Source of the DNA: Xenorhabdus innexi
Lineage (GTDB): Bacteria; Pseudomonadota; Gammaproteobacteria; Enterobacterales; Enterobacteriaceae
Assembly: GCF_002632485.1 (NCBI RefSeq)
Contig: NZ_NIBU01000030.1
Location: forward strand, 1-40,247
Length of the DNA: 40,247 bases
Direction of reading: 5' to 3'
Below, in pieces: positions 9,196 through 19,067 of this stretch (positions are counted from its first letter, which is position 1; each line of letters starts with the position of its first letter). The position numbers and the translations under genes were made by a program. The notes under the pieces were generated by a model, which was given only the letters and a program-made list of their open reading frames with translations, ran no database searches and was not told where the DNA came from.

Positions 9196-11349
9196 ATGGA
9201 TATACTCTTAAAGGTTCTGAGATTACTTGTACGTGTACTCTTCAGAGTGAAAGTCGAAGGTGACGATAAGCATTTCAAACACCCTAAGTGCATTATTACA
9301 CCCAATCATATTTCCTTTCTGGACGGACTCCTGATAGGGCTTTTCCTGCCTGTAAAGCCGGTATTTGCTATTTATACTAATATCGCGACAAGGGCTTTCC
9401 TCAAATTTATTAAACCATTTGCTGATGTTGTGCCTCTGGACCCTACTAATCCGATGGCAGTCAGGACTTTGGTGAAGGAAATTGACAATGGTCGCCCGAT
9501 AGTGATTTTCCCTGAAGGCAGGATCACGGTAACGGGCTCTTTGATGAAAGTTTACGATGGTGCAGCATTCATTGCGGCTAAATCTGACGCGAAAATTGTA
9601 CCTATCCGTATTGATGGTGCAGAACAAAGCATTTTCGGGCGTTTAAGAGGCGTCATGAAGCAGCACTGGTTCCCTAGAATTACCATCCGGATTTTGCCTG
9701 CAATGGATTTCCCGATGCCTGATGCACCGGATTCTGCAAGCCGTCGCCGTCTGGCAGGAGAGAGGTTGCATGCTGTCATGATGGATGTAAGGATGCAGAC
9801 TCGCCCGAAAGAAACACTATTCAGCGCTTATCTCACAGCTCAAAAACGTTTCGGGCGTTTTAAACCCTGTATTGAAGATATTGCACTGAAAGAAGATAGC
9901 TATCACGCATTACTGAAAAAAATATTGGGCGTCAGTCGGGTTTTAGAACGATTTACGCAGGAAGGTGAAAAAATCGGGCTTTTACTGCCCAACGCGACTG
10001 TTATGGCGGCGACGATATATGGTGCATCGCTGAGAGGGCGGATACCGGCTTTATTGAACTACACGGCAGGGAGCAGTGGTATTAAAAATGCTATACAGGC
10101 TGCGACCATCAAAACAATCGTCACTTCCCGCGACTTTCTTGAGAAAGGTAAGTTGACTCATCTGCCAGAACAGGTAACAGAAGCGAATTGGGTCTACCTT
10201 GAAGATCTGAAAGATACGATTAAGCGGGAAGATAAACTGTGGGTACTCTGGCATTTGATTTTTCCCGCCAGAGCTATGCTACCTTCACAGAAACCAGAAG
10301 ATGATGCGCTGATCCTGTTTACTTCCGGGTCTGAAGGGGCACCGAAAGGTGTTGTCCACAGTCATGCCAGTTTATTGGCAAATGTTGAGCAAATTAAAAC
10401 GATTGCGGATTTTACTCCAAAGGATCGTTTTATGTCTTCTTTGCCCCTGTTTCATGCATTTGGGCTGACAGTCGGATTATTCATCCCGCTGATGACGGGA
10501 AGCCGTGTGTTTCTTTACCCGAATCCACTGCATTATCGTGTTGTGCCTGAAGTCATTTATGATCAGAACTGTACTGTTCTATTCGGAACCTCCACTTTTC
10601 TGGGTAACTATGCCCGCTTTGCTCATCCTTATGATTTTTCCCGTTTGCGTTATGTCATTGCCGGTGCTGAAAAACTGTCGGAAAGTACCAAAAATGTTTG
10701 GCAGGATAAATTTGGTATCCGGATTCTGGAAGGCTATGGTGTGACAGAGTGCGCTCCTGTTATCGCAATCAACGTACCAATGGCAGCTAAGGTAGGTACA
10801 GTCGGCAGAATTTTACCGGGTATGGAAGCACGTTTATTACCCGTACCGGGTATTGAAGAAGGCGGTCGTTTGCAAGTCCGCGGGCCAAATATTATGAAAG
10901 GCTACCTGCGGGTTGAAGCATCGGATCGTCTGGAGCCTCCTGCGGCAGAAGATGCGGAAGGGAATATCCAGACAGGCTGGTATGACACAGGTGATATCGT
11001 TTCTATTGATGAAGACGGCTTCTGTACGATCAAAGGGCGAGTAAAGCGTTTTGCCAAACTGGCAGGTGAAATGGTTTCTCTTGAAGCTGTAGAGCAGATA
11101 GCTTTACGTATTTCGCCCGAAGCTCTGCATGCAGCAACAGCAAAAGGTGACAGCAGCAAGGGTGAAGCACTGGTTCTGTTTACAACTGATACCGTTCTAA
11201 ACAGAAGTGTAATGCTGCTTTCTGCCCGTGAAATTGGGATACCGGAACTGGCAGTTCCGCGTGATATCCGTTATATGAAGCAATTACCCCTGCTGGGCAG
11301 TGGCAAACCTGATTTTGTCACATTGAGAAAAATGGCAGAACAGGAGTAA
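9196..11349 (+). CDS. aas: Bifunctional 2-acyl-GPE acyltransferase / acyl-ACP synthetase
   Basis: Aas re-acylates lysophosphatidylethanolamine at the inner membrane using acyl groups activated by its own acyl-ACP synthetase domain. The 717-residue product (E. coli 719) has an N-terminal acyltransferase domain with the catalytic H38-x4-D43 motif in PNHISFLDG and the FPEGRIT motif near residue 100. A C-terminal adenylate-forming domain carries [17 protein letters not shown] (about 375-391) and GWYDTGDIV. It is followed after 4 bases by lplT, forming a two-gene operon. Upstream, ATTGAGATAT occurs twice in tandem just before the start. Confidence 0.96.
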   Translation: MDILLKVLRLLVRVLFRVKVEGDDKHFKHPKCIITPNHISFLDGLLIGLFLPVKPVFAIYTNIATRAFLKFIKPFADVVPLDPTNPMAVRTLVKEIDNGRPIVIFPEGRITVTGSLMKVYDGAAFIAAKSDAKIVPIRIDGAEQSIFGRLRGVMKQHWFPRITIRILPAMDFPMPDAPDSASRRRLAGERLHAVMMDVRMQTRPKETLFSAYLTAQKRFGRFKPCIEDIALKEDSYHALLKKILGVSRVLERFTQEGEKIGLLLPNATVMAATIYGASLRGRIPALLNYTAGSSGIKNAIQAATIKTIVTSRDFLEKGKLTHLPEQVTEANWVYLEDLKDTIKREDKLWVLWHLIFPARAMLPSQKPEDDALILFTSGSEGAPKGVVHSHASLLANVEQIKTIADFTPKDRFMSSLPLFHAFGLTVGLFIPLMTGSRVFLYPNPLHYRVVPEVIYDQNCTVLFGTSTFLGNYARFAHPYDFSRLRYVIAGAEKLSESTKNVWQDKFGIRILEGYGVTECAPVIAINVPMAAKVGTVGRILPGMEARLLPVPGIEEGGRLQVRGPNIMKGYLRVEASDRLEPPAAEDAEGNIQTGWYDTGDIVSIDEDGFCTIKGRVKRFAKLAGEMVSLEAVEQIALRISPEALHAATAKGDSSKGEALVLFTTDTVLNRSVMLLSAREIGIPELAVPRDIRYMKQLPLLGSGKPDFVTLRKMAEQE

Positions 11350-11353
11350 AAAA

Positions 11354-12550
11354 ATGAGTGGCACTGTGGAGGCTCAACCATTATTAAACAGGGGAATGAA
11401 GGCTGTTTTACTATCCCAGTTTCTCTCCGCTTTTGCCGACAACGCTTTATTCTTTTCGATACTGGCTCAATTGAAAGCTGAGTCTTATCCGGGATGGAGC
11501 CTGCCGGCCCTGCAAATTGTTTTTGTACTGACCTATATTGTATGTGCCCCCTTTGTGGGGCAAATTGCTGATCGCTTCCCGAAAGGCCGAGTTATGCTCT
11601 TTTCCAATGGCATAAAATTGCTGGGAGCTATCAGTATCTGCATTGATATGAATCCTTTTCTGGGATATGCCCTTGTGGGGATCGGGGCAGCAGCTTATTC
11701 TCCGGCCAAATATGGGATTTTAGGTGAATTGACAGACGGCAAACATCTGGTCAAAGCCAATGGTATGATGGAAGCTTCGACAATTGCAGCTATTCTGATT
11801 GGTTCTGTAGTTGGCGGCTTTCTTTCTGATATGAACCTGTTTCTGGCACTAGGAATATGTGCTCTGGTGTATGGTGTGGCAGTCATAGCCAATTTTTACA
11901 TACCCCGTTTAGCGGCTGCCCGACAGGCAAAAGGTTGGTATCCCAAAGCAATGTTACAGGATTTTATCGCTGTAACCTCATCGCTTTGGAATAATTCGGA
12001 AACCCGTTTCTCTTTGGTTGGAACCAGCCTGTTCTGGGGGGCCGGAGTTACCCTCCGCTTTTTGTTGGTTGCGTGGGTACCCATTGTTCTGGGGATTGAA
12101 GGCAATACGACACCAACTCTAATGAATGCGGTGGTTGCTATTGGTATTATTGTGGGAGCGGGGTTGGCTGGACGGTTCATTACGCTGAAGACAGTACGTC
12201 GTTGTATGCCTGCCGGAATTCTGATTGGTGTTATTGTTATCATGTTTGTCATTCAACATTCAGTATGGCATTCATATCTCATCCTGATTACGATCGGTTT
12301 GTGTGGTGGATTTTTCGTTGTGCCATTAAATGCGTTGTTACAGGAGCATGGAAAGCATGAGATGGGAGCTGGTAAGGCCGTAGCGGTACAGAATTTGGGT
12401 GAAAACAGCGCAATGTTGATTATGCTGGGGCTATACTTAATTTCCACCATGCTAGAAATATCCGTTATTGCTATTGGTATCGGCTTTGGGGTTCTATTCT
12501 CTTTAGCAATCGGAGGATTATGGATTTGGGATCGGCTTCAGAAAAATTAA
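11354..12550 (+). CDS. lplT: Lysophospholipid transporter
   Basis: LplT flips lysophospholipids (2-acyl-GPE, lyso-PG, lysocardiolipin) from the outer to the inner leaflet of the inner membrane, where Aas re-acylates them. The 398-residue product (E. coli 397) is a major facilitator superfamily protein with about 12 hydrophobic segments. The first is near [16 protein letters not shown], and the loop motif [13 protein letters not shown] follows helix 2. The start lies 4 bases after the aas stop, with its ribosome binding site (CAGGAG) inside the end of aas, so translational coupling is likely. Confidence 0.96.
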   Translation: MSGTVEAQPLLNRGMKAVLLSQFLSAFADNALFFSILAQLKAESYPGWSLPALQIVFVLTYIVCAPFVGQIADRFPKGRVMLFSNGIKLLGAISICIDMNPFLGYALVGIGAAAYSPAKYGILGELTDGKHLVKANGMMEASTIAAILIGSVVGGFLSDMNLFLALGICALVYGVAVIANFYIPRLAAARQAKGWYPKAMLQDFIAVTSSLWNNSETRFSLVGTSLFWGAGVTLRFLLVAWVPIVLGIEGNTTPTLMNAVVAIGIIVGAGLAGRFITLKTVRRCMPAGILIGVIVIMFVIQHSVWHSYLILITIGLCGGFFVVPLNALLQEHGKHEMGAGKAVAVQNLGENSAMLIMLGLYLISTMLEISVIAIGIGFGVLFSLAIGGLWIWDRLQKN

Positions 12551-12575
12551 TTTCTTATAGAGTTAAAGGCGTCCT

Positions 12576-13079
12576 ATGGATGAAAAAATCCTGAATCAGC
12601 TTAGTATTGAACTAGGGAAAAGGTTACGCCAGAAAAATCTGTCTATCACCTGTGCAGAATCCTGCACAGGTGGATGGATTGCAAAGGTGATCACAGATAT
12701 TGCGGGAAGCTCTGTCTATTTTAATCGCGGTTTCGTGACTTACAGTAATGATTCAAAATGTGAGATGCTGGGTGTTTCGCAGATATCATTAACTGAGTTT
12801 GGGGCAGTCAGTGAACAGGTCGTTAAAGAAATGGCTGTAGGAGCATTAGAAGCTGCTAAAGCTGATTTTGCGGTTTCAGTCAGTGGAATAGCCGGGCCAG
12901 ATGGCGGTAGCGAAGAAAAACCCGTCGGCACAGTCTGCTTTGGGTTTGCCGTCCGTGATGGCAAAAAGATATATACAAGATCATATCGCCGGCTTTTCAC
13001 GGGCGACCGTTATTCTGTGCGTCTCCAGTCTGTGATTTTTTCTTTAAAAACACTGTTGGAAGAAATCATAAAAAATTAG
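12576..13079 (+). CDS. pncC: Nicotinamide-nucleotide amidase (CinA C-terminal family)
   Basis: PncC (formerly YgaD) deamidates nicotinamide mononucleotide to nicotinate mononucleotide in the pyridine nucleotide cycle. The product has 167 residues (E. coli 165). Family signatures are CAESCTGGWIA near residue 30, GFVTYSNDSKCEMLGV, GAVSEQVVKEMA and SVSGIAGPDGGSEEKPVGTV. It lies immediately upstream of recA, as in E. coli, but the gene on its other side is lplT and not mltB. It starts 25 bases after lplT and may be read through from aas-lplT. Confidence 0.94.
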   Translation: MDEKILNQLSIELGKRLRQKNLSITCAESCTGGWIAKVITDIAGSSVYFNRGFVTYSNDSKCEMLGVSQISLTEFGAVSEQVVKEMAVGALEAAKADFAVSVSGIAGPDGGSEEKPVGTVCFGFAVRDGKKIYTRSYRRLFTGDRYSVRLQSVIFSLKTLLEEIIKN

Positions 13080-13080
13080 C

Positions 13081-13108
13081 TTGATACTGTATGATTATAC
13101 AGTATAAT
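13081..13108 (+). promoter_or_regulatory. recA promoter with embedded LexA box
   Basis: TTGATA (-35, 13081-13086) and a perfect TATAAT (-10, 13103-13108) are separated by 16 bases. Those 16 bases are exactly the LexA box CTGTATGATTATACAG (13087-13102). With flanks, the operator is the 20-bp perfect palindrome TACTGTATGATTATACAGTA. The layout is that of E. coli recA, and LexA binding would occlude the promoter fully. The -35 overlaps the end of the preceding pncC gene region. Confidence 0.97.
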
Positions 13109-13201
13109 TACTTCCGGCATTTTGGTCGCATAAACCACATTGTTGCTCTTATAAAGCATTGCTTTATTAAATTGCTCTACGAACGTGGTCTTATGACATT
13201 G

Positions 13202-13264
13202 TTTTATTGAACTAATTTTATTGAATTAATAGTTTTATTGAACCAATAGTCTTATTAGACATAG
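13202..13264 (+). repeat. Degenerate tandem repeats in the recA leader
   Basis: Units built on TTTTATTGAA run head to tail: 13202-13215, 13216-13232, 13233-13249, and a decayed TCTTATTAGACATAG at 13250-13264. The two middle copies are 17 bases each, TTTTATTGAATTAATAG and TTTTATTGAACCAATAG. They lie in the transcribed leader between the promoter and the recA start, which makes this leader about 215 bases long. Confidence 0.8.
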
Positions 13265-13330
13265 CATCATAAACGGTTTTATCAGCAGTGGGGCAGCCCC
13301 CTTCACTTCATTGCTTACGAAGGAGTAAAC

Positions 13331-14407
13331 ATGGCTAACGATGAAAACAAACAAAAGGCACTAGCAGCGGCACTGGGCCAGATTGAAAAACAATTTGGTA
13401 AAGGTTCTATCATGCGTCTGGGCGAAAACCGCTCAATGGATGTTGAAACCATTTCTACTGGCTCACTGTCACTCGATATTGCTTTGGGGGCAGGCGGTTT
13501 GCCAATGGGGCGTATTGTTGAGATATACGGACCAGAGTCTTCCGGTAAGACAACGCTGACTCTTCAGGTTATTGCCGCAGCTCAGCGTGAAGGTAGAACA
13601 TGTGCTTTCATCGATGCTGAACATGCCCTTGATCCGGTTTATGCTAAAAAACTGGGTGTAGATATTGATAACTTACTGTGCTCTCAGCCTGATACGGGTG
13701 AACAGGCGCTGGAAATCTGTGATGCTTTGTCACGTTCTGGTGCGGTTGATGTTATTGTTGTTGACTCCGTTGCTGCGCTGACACCAAAAGCAGAAATCGA
13801 AGGTGAAATCGGTGATTCACATATGGGTCTGGCGGCACGTATGATGAGTCAGGCGATGCGTAAACTGGCCGGGAACCTGAAAAACTCGAATACACTGCTG
13901 ATCTTTATCAACCAGATCCGTATGAAAATTGGTGTGATGTTTGGTAATCCGGAAACTACGACCGGCGGTAACGCACTGAAATTTTATGCATCTGTCCGTT
14001 TGGACATCCGTCGTACCGGCTCAGTGAAAAACAGTGACGAAGTTGTTGGCAGTGAAACCCGCGTGAAGGTTGTCAAAAACAAAGTTGCAGCACCATTTAA
14101 ACAGGCTGAATTCCAAATTTTGTATGGCGAAGGTATTAACACTTATGGTGAGCTTATCGACCTGGGTGTCAAACACAAAATGGTGGAAAAAGCAGGTGCA
14201 TGGTACAGCTATAATGGCGATAAAATTGGTCAGGGTAAAGCAAATGCCACGACTTACCTGAAAGAGCATCCAGAAATTGCATCTGAATTAGATAAAAAAC
14301 TACGTGAGCTATTACTGAATAACGCTGGTGGATTCAGTAGTGCGGCTGAAGATTATGTCACTGATTATGAAGACAAAGCAGAAGAAGTAAATAACGAAGA
14401 GTTCTGA
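13331..14407 (+). CDS. recA: Recombinase A
   Basis: RecA forms ATP-dependent filaments on single-stranded DNA, carries out strand exchange, and stimulates LexA self-cleavage. The 358-residue product (E. coli 353) is nearly identical over the core. The Walker A loop GPESSGKTT is at about 67-75, [33 protein letters not shown] covers Walker B and loops L1-L2, and the C-terminus is acidic ([17 protein letters not shown]). A strong AAGGAG ribosome binding site lies 6 bases before the start. A terminator follows, and recX, its usual partner and inhibitor, is not next to it. Confidence 0.98.
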   Translation: MANDENKQKALAAALGQIEKQFGKGSIMRLGENRSMDVETISTGSLSLDIALGAGGLPMGRIVEIYGPESSGKTTLTLQVIAAAQREGRTCAFIDAEHALDPVYAKKLGVDIDNLLCSQPDTGEQALEICDALSRSGAVDVIVVDSVAALTPKAEIEGEIGDSHMGLAARMMSQAMRKLAGNLKNSNTLLIFINQIRMKIGVMFGNPETTTGGNALKFYASVRLDIRRTGSVKNSDEVVGSETRVKVVKNKVAAPFKQAEFQILYGEGINTYGELIDLGVKHKMVEKAGAWYSYNGDKIGQGKANATTYLKEHPEIASELDKKLRELLLNNAGGFSSAAEDYVTDYEDKAEEVNNEEF

Positions 14408-14453
14408 TAGCTTTTTCTTCTGTTGCCATAGTTTTGTTGTCATAGATAGTCTG

Positions 14454-14487
14454 AAAAAACCACATTCTGAAAGGGTGTGGTTTTTTC
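14454..14487 (+). terminator. Rho-independent terminator of recA
   Basis: AAAAAACCACA (14454-14464) pairs with TGTGGTTTTTT (14476-14486) around an 11-base loop and ends in a T run. It lies 47 bases after the recA stop. Confidence 0.9.
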
Positions 14488-14507
14488 TTTTATGGAAATA
14501 ATAAATA

Positions 14508-14548
14508 CCGATGTAGTAAGTGCATCGGAACTGGTCTGACAAACAGAC
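14508..14548 (+). other. Two small hairpins in the recA-alaS gap
   Basis: The 314 bases between recA and alaS hold no recX gene or recognisable fragment. After the recA terminator there are two adjacent hairpins, CCGATG...CATCGG (14508-14513 with 14523-14528) and GTCTG...CAGAC (14534-14538 with 14544-14548). They precede the presumed alaS promoter. Their role is unknown; alaS is autoregulated in E. coli, but I cannot show that these are the sites. Confidence 0.35.
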
Positions 14549-14721
14549 TTTCAGAAAATGCTCAGACGAATTACAATGCTGAAAAGCGAGTGGATTTATA
14601 TGGGATTTTACTTCTTATGGAAGACACTCTATCTTAACCCTGTTCGTGAGTTGAGATGGTAATAAAACTTATCACTTCAACCATCTATGATTCTGTTTTT
14701 CAGCTTGATTTCGGGACAATT

Positions 14722-17349
14722 ATGAGCAAAAGCACCGCTGAGATCCGTCAAGCGTTTCTTGACTTTTTTCAAACTAAAGGGCACCAGATAGTACCAAGTA
14801 GTTCATTGGTGCCAACGAATGATCCAACATTGTTGTTCACCAACGCAGGAATGAACCAGTTCAAAGATGTTTTCCTTGGATTGGATAAAAGGCCTTATAC
14901 CCGAGCAACAACGGCTCAGCGCTGTGTTCGTGCTGGTGGTAAGCATAACGATTTAGAAAATGTTGGTTACACAGCCCGCCATCATACTTTCTTTGAAATG
15001 TTGGGTAATTTCAGTTTTGGTGATTACTTTAAACAGGATGCAATTAACTATGCGTGGGAATTGCTGACTGGTGCTGAGTGGTTCAACCTGCCAAAAGAAA
15101 AGCTGTGGGTAACTGTCTATGAGACAGATGATGAAGCCTACGATATCTGGAGCAAAGAAGTCGGCGTTCCTACCGAAAGAATTATTCGCATTGGTGATAA
15201 TAAAGGCGCTCCTTACGCGTCAGATAATTTCTGGCAAATGGGTGATACAGGTCCTTGTGGCCCTTGTACTGAAATTTTCTATGACCACGGCGAACATATT
15301 TGGGGTGGTCCTCCGGGGAGTCCGGAAGAAGACGGTGACAGATATATTGAAATCTGGAATATCGTTTTCATGCAGTTTAACCGTCATTCAGATGGCACAA
15401 TGGAGCCATTGCCAAAACCTTCTGTTGATACCGGAATGGGATTAGAACGTCTGGCAGCCGTACTGCAACATGTAAACTCCAACTATGAAATCGATGCATT
15501 CCGTGACCTGATTGCTTCAGTAGCAGAAGTTACAGGAGCTACTGACCTCACTAACAAATCTCTGCGTGTTATTGCTGACCATATTCGCTCATGTTCATTC
15601 TTAATTTGTGATGGTGTTATTCCATCGAATGAGAACCGCGGTTATGTGCTTCGCCGTATCATTCGCCGTGCCATCCGTCATGGAAATATGCTGGGCGCTA
15701 AAGAAACATTCTTCTATAAGCTGGTTGCTCCGTTGATCAAAATCATGGGAACCGCAGGTGAAGAACTTCAGCGTCAGCAAACGTTGGTTGAGCAGGTCTT
15801 GAAAACAGAAGAAGAGCAGTTTGCCCGAACTCTGGAACGTGGCCTGCAATTACTGGATGAAGAGCTGGCAAAACTATCCGGCAATACTTTAGATGGCGAA
15901 ACAGCCTTCCGTCTTTATGATACCTATGGCTTTCCTCTGGATCTGACTGCCGACGTTTGTCGTGAGCGTGATATCAAGGTTGATGAAAAAGGTTTTGAGG
16001 CAGCTATGGAGAATCAGCGCCGCCGTGCTCGCGAATCCAGCGGTTTTGGCACTGATTATAATGACGTAATTAAAGTTGATGGTCAGAGCGATTTCTCTGG
16101 TTATGAGCATAATTCTCAGGAAGCCACAGTAACCGCTATTTTCCGTAACGGAGAAGTGACAGAGCATCTAAATGTAGGTGAAGAAGCGATCATCATTCTT
16201 GATAAAACCGCTTTTTATGCTGAATCCGGTGGTCAGGTAGGTGATACCGGTAAATTGTCCGGCACGGAAGGTGTATTTGAAGTTACAGATACACAAAAAT
16301 ACGGTCAGGCAATTGGTCATATTGGTAAATTGGTAAGTGGCAGTCTAAGCGTTAATACTGCAGTTAATGCTGAAGTTGATGTGGTACGCAGAAATAGCAT
16401 TCGTCTGAATCACTCAGCAACTCACTTGCTACATTCAGCATTGCGTCAAATTCTTGGAGAACATGTTTCTCAGAAAGGTTCTCTGGTAAATGACAAGTAT
16501 TTGCGCTTCGACTTCTCCCATTTTGAGGCGATGAAGCCAGAACAAATCCGTCTGGTAGAAAACCGGGTGAATGAAGAAGTTCGTAAGAATTCACCAATTA
16601 TTACAGATGTAATGGATTTGGAAGAGGCAAAAACCAAGGGTGCTATGGCACTATTTGGTGAAAAGTATGATGAGAAAGTGCGCGTATTGAGCATGGGGGA
16701 TTTTTCCACTGAGTTGTGCGGTGGGACTCATGCAAGCCGTACCGGCGATATCGGATTATTCCGTATTACCAGTGAATCAGGTACGGCTGCGGGTATTCGT
16801 CGTATCGAAGCCGTAACAGGTCAAACCGCACTTAATTCTATTTATCAGCAGACTGATTTATTGCAAGATATAGCTTACTTGGTGAAGGGTGATATCAACA
16901 GCCTGAATGAGAAAGTTAAAACGACGCTGGATAGAACGAAGCAGCTGGAAAAAGAACTGCAACAGCTGAAATCGCAGCAGGCAGCTCAGGAAAGCTCTTC
17001 TTTGGCTAATCAGGCAAAAGATATTCAGGGTGTTCGCCTGCTGGTAACCCAGTTGGGTGATGTAGAACCAAAAATGCTCAGAACAATGGTGGATGATCTG
17101 AAAAATCAATTAGGATCAGCAATTATTGTGCTTTCTACTGTGACTGGTGATAAAGTCACCCTAATTGTTGGTATAACGAAGGATTTGACTGCTAGAATAA
17201 AAGCGGGCGATTTAATCTCTTTCGTTGCCCAACAAGTTGGAGGTAAAGGAGGAGGTCGTCCTGATCTGGCTCAGGCTGGCGGGACGGACGTATCAGCTCT
17301 TCCTTCCGCATTGGACAGTGTAGAAGAGTGGGTCACATTGCGGTTGTAG
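14722..17349 (+). CDS. alaS: Alanine--tRNA ligase
   Basis: This enzyme charges tRNA-Ala and edits mischarged Ser- and Gly-tRNA. From this start the product has 875 residues (E. coli 876) and begins [16 protein letters not shown] as in E. coli. Order: class II catalytic core (about 1-250, with [14 protein letters not shown] and [13 protein letters not shown]), tRNA-recognition helical domain (to about 455), editing domain with the zinc motif HSATHLLH and [10 protein letters not shown], then a coiled coil and the C-Ala domain. An upstream in-frame start at 14656 would add 22 residues unlike the family, so 14722 is chosen. Confidence 0.97.
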   Translation: MSKSTAEIRQAFLDFFQTKGHQIVPSSSLVPTNDPTLLFTNAGMNQFKDVFLGLDKRPYTRATTAQRCVRAGGKHNDLENVGYTARHHTFFEMLGNFSFGDYFKQDAINYAWELLTGAEWFNLPKEKLWVTVYETDDEAYDIWSKEVGVPTERIIRIGDNKGAPYASDNFWQMGDTGPCGPCTEIFYDHGEHIWGGPPGSPEEDGDRYIEIWNIVFMQFNRHSDGTMEPLPKPSVDTGMGLERLAAVLQHVNSNYEIDAFRDLIASVAEVTGATDLTNKSLRVIADHIRSCSFLICDGVIPSNENRGYVLRRIIRRAIRHGNMLGAKETFFYKLVAPLIKIMGTAGEELQRQQTLVEQVLKTEEEQFARTLERGLQLLDEELAKLSGNTLDGETAFRLYDTYGFPLDLTADVCRERDIKVDEKGFEAAMENQRRRARESSGFGTDYNDVIKVDGQSDFSGYEHNSQEATVTAIFRNGEVTEHLNVGEEAIIILDKTAFYAESGGQVGDTGKLSGTEGVFEVTDTQKYGQAIGHIGKLVSGSLSVNTAVNAEVDVVRRNSIRLNHSATHLLHSALRQILGEHVSQKGSLVNDKYLRFDFSHFEAMKPEQIRLVENRVNEEVRKNSPIITDVMDLEEAKTKGAMALFGEKYDEKVRVLSMGDFSTELCGGTHASRTGDIGLFRITSESGTAAGIRRIEAVTGQTALNSIYQQTDLLQDIAYLVKGDINSLNEKVKTTLDRTKQLEKELQQLKSQQAAQESSSLANQAKDIQGVRLLVTQLGDVEPKMLRTMVDDLKNQLGSAIIVLSTVTGDKVTLIVGITKDLTARIKAGDLISFVAQQVGGKGGGRPDLAQAGGTDVSALPSALDSVEEWVTLRL

Positions 17350-17371
17350 TTGGTATTACAGTGATAGTAGT

Positions 17372-17401
17372 GGCACCATGAATCAATCTTTTTATGGTGC
17401 C
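17372..17401 (+). terminator. Probable terminator after alaS
   Basis: GGCACCAT (17372-17379) pairs perfectly with ATGGTGCC (17394-17401) around a 14-base loop. AAATGTTTTTCG follows. The T run is not directly adjacent, so efficiency is uncertain. Confidence 0.5.
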
Positions 17402-17596
17402 AAATGTTTTTCGTTGTGAAATTGTTGAAATGTTGTGCACATACTTATATTTTAGCTATCCTATAGATACAAGTGATGTGTTCAAAACTGCTTATACTTT
17501 AAGTAGATACCATAGCTTTACGTTTTCACGGTGTTTGATGGATAATAGCGGGGAAACCTAGAGACCCGACTCTTTTAAATTTTCAAGGAGCAAAGA

Positions 17597-17782
17597 ATGC
17601 TTATTCTGACTCGTCGAGTTGGTGAAACGCTCATGATAGGCGATGAGGTAACAGTTACAGTACTGGGAGTTAAAGGCAACCAAGTTCGCATTGGTGTAAA
17701 TGCGCCCAAGGAAGTTTCTGTTCACCGTGAAGAGATTTATCAACGGATTCAGGCAGAGAAGTCTCAGCCTACAACTTTTTAA
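17597..17782 (+). CDS. csrA: Carbon storage regulator CsrA
   Basis: CsrA is a dimeric RNA-binding protein that binds GGA motifs in leaders, controlling carbon flux, motility, biofilm and, in related insect pathogens, host-interaction phases. The product has 61 residues, and the first 57 match E. coli; only the tail differs (QPTTF). The RNA-binding ends are [10 protein letters not shown] and the [16 protein letters not shown] segment with R44. The Shine-Dalgarno AAGGAG lies 8 bases before the start and contains GGA, so autogenous repression as in E. coli is plausible. It lies between alaS and the tRNA cluster, as in E. coli. Confidence 0.97.
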   Translation: MLILTRRVGETLMIGDEVTVTVLGVKGNQVRIGVNAPKEVSVHREEIYQRIQAEKSQPTTF

Positions 17783-18070
17783 TTCAGGAATGGCGTCCAT
17801 GCTTTTTTAAAACTTGGGCGCTACTCTATCCCTTCTTTATGAATCAAGCCGATTTATCTCTCTTTGTTACCTTAATTCTATTCTCTCACGTCTTTTTATT
17901 TTCTATCTGTTGAAAAGACATCATTCATGATGCCATAGCGATGAATAATTTTTTCTACAAATCTTCATCTCTATTCGGTAATTTTGCTGCTGGCAAAACA
18001 GCCTTTTAGACGTTAAACCACTCACTTTGAGCGCAAAGTATTCAAACGGAAAAAAGTTGCGAAAAATTGT
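17783..18070. other. Intergenic region between csrA and the tRNA promoter
   Basis: No convincing gene is seen. A weak imperfect hairpin (GCGTCC near 17791 with GGGCGC near 17816) could end csrA transcription. A 24-codon frame at 17839-17913 encodes a hydrophobic peptide but lacks a ribosome binding site. Confidence 0.45.
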
Positions 18071-18098
18071 TTGACTTATCAGGCTGGGAAAGTAATAT
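18071..18098 (+). promoter_or_regulatory. Promoter of the Ser/Arg tRNA cluster
   Basis: TTGACT (18071-18076) and TAATAT (18093-18098) are spaced 16 bases apart and followed by the G+C-rich discriminator GTGCGCC. Such discriminators mark stringently controlled stable-RNA promoters. The first tRNA begins about 105 bases downstream. Confidence 0.8.
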
Positions 18099-18203
18099 GT
18101 GCGCCATCGCAGCGACGAAGAGCTTTAAGAGAAAAGCTTCTGAGTAAATCAAATCTCAGAGGTGAAGCTTAAAAGAGTTCAAGTCGAAAGTTTTAAAGCG
18201 TAT

Positions 18204-18296
18204 GGTGAGGTGGCCGAGAGGCTGAAGGCGCTCCCCTGCTAAGGGAGTATGTGGTTAAGAGCTGCATCGAGGGTTCGAATCCCTCCCTCACCGCCA
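18204..18296 (+). tRNA. serV: tRNA-Ser(GCU)
   Basis: This is a 93-base class II tRNA with acceptor arms GGTGAGG and CCTCACC, anticodon GCT in CCTGCTAAG, a long variable arm, the T-loop GGTTCGAATCC, and encoded CCA. It reads AGC and AGU codons. Its place ahead of the tRNA-Arg array matches E. coli serV. Confidence 0.97.
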
Positions 18297-18305
18297 TTTT
18301 AAGAT

Positions 18306-18382
18306 GCATCCGTAGCTCAGCTGGATAGAGTACTCGGCTACGAACCGAGCGGTCGGAGGTTCGAATCCTCCCGGATGCACCA
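18306..18382 (+). tRNA. tRNA-Arg(ACG), copy 1
   Basis: This 77-base tRNA has GCATCCG/CGGATGC acceptor arms, anticodon ACG (wobble A expected to become inosine and read CGU, CGC and CGA) and encoded CCA. It is only 9 bases after tRNA-Ser, so both come from one transcript. It corresponds to the argVYZQ family. Confidence 0.98.
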
Positions 18383-18470
18383 TTTTAAACTCCGCGATTT
18401 ACTTAGGTATCTCAATTCTGAAAATTTAGGCAATCAACAGCGCCTGAACAGAACACTGAAAACCGACAAT

Positions 18471-18547
18471 GCATCCGTAGCTCAGCTGGATAGAGTACTC
18501 GGCTACGAACCGAGCGGTCGGAGGTTCGAATCCTCCCGGATGCACCA
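18471..18547 (+). tRNA. tRNA-Arg(ACG), copy 2
   Basis: This copy is identical in sequence to copy 1, with anticodon ACG and encoded CCA. The spacer before it (88 bases) is related to the next two spacers, so tRNA plus spacer was duplicated as a unit. Confidence 0.98.
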
Positions 18548-18631
18548 TTTTAAACAACGATTTATCGGGTGTTCAATTCTGGAAAATCGGGTAAGCGACA
18601 GCACCTGAACAGAACATAGAAAATTGACAAT

Positions 18632-18708
18632 GCATCCGTAGCTCAGCTGGATAGAGTACTCGGCTACGAACCGAGCGGTCGGAGGTTCGAATCCTCCCGG
18701 ATGCACCA
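18632..18708 (+). tRNA. tRNA-Arg(ACG), copy 3
   Basis: This copy is identical to the other three tRNA-Arg genes. The 84-base spacer before it shares the CCTGAACAGAACA block and a GACAAT end with its neighbours. Confidence 0.98.
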
Positions 18709-18794
18709 TATTAAATGCAACGATTTATCGGGCATTCAGTTCTGAAAAATCAGGTAAGCGACAGCGCCTGAACAGAACATAGAAAATTGACAAT

Positions 18795-18871
18795 GCATCC
18801 GTAGCTCAGCTGGATAGAGTACTCGGCTACGAACCGAGCGGTCGGAGGTTCGAATCCTCCCGGATGCACCA
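18795..18871 (+). tRNA. tRNA-Arg(ACG), copy 4
   Basis: This is the last copy of the array and is identical to the others. The 86-base spacer before it differs from the preceding one at only a few positions. A strong terminator follows 9 bases later. Confidence 0.98.
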
Positions 18872-18880
18872 TATTAGATG

Positions 18881-18913
18881 AACCCCTGCTTTAATAGGCA
18901 GGGGTTTTTCGTT
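18881..18913 (+). terminator. Rho-independent terminator of the tRNA operon
   Basis: AACCCCTGC (18881-18889) and GCAGGGGTT (18898-18906) form a perfect stem followed by TTTCGTTTTTC. Confidence 0.93.
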
Positions 18914-19067
18914 TTTCTTTTTATACATTATATTTATTTTATCATTCTGTGTTTATGTTTTGTTCAATAACATATCTTCGTAGCTATGTAGTCAGCGACA
19001 ATTTGGCTTGTTTGATATAAAGTAAGCGCTCAATAATCATCTTATTAAAACTCCACGGGAGGTCAAA

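Noticed and set aside
9223-9627. 134-codon minus-strand frame inside aas
   Set aside because: It lies wholly opposite the well-conserved aas gene, has no ribosome binding site, and its translation resembles no protein family.
18375-18709. Reading frames of 68-77 codons on both strands across the tRNA-Arg array
   Set aside because: They run through identical tRNA genes and their spacers; the open frames are a by-product of the repeated tRNA sequence.
18306-18871. Regularly spaced identical repeats suggesting a CRISPR array
   Set aside because: The repeats are complete 77-base tRNA genes with CCA ends, and the spacers are related to each other, unlike CRISPR spacers.
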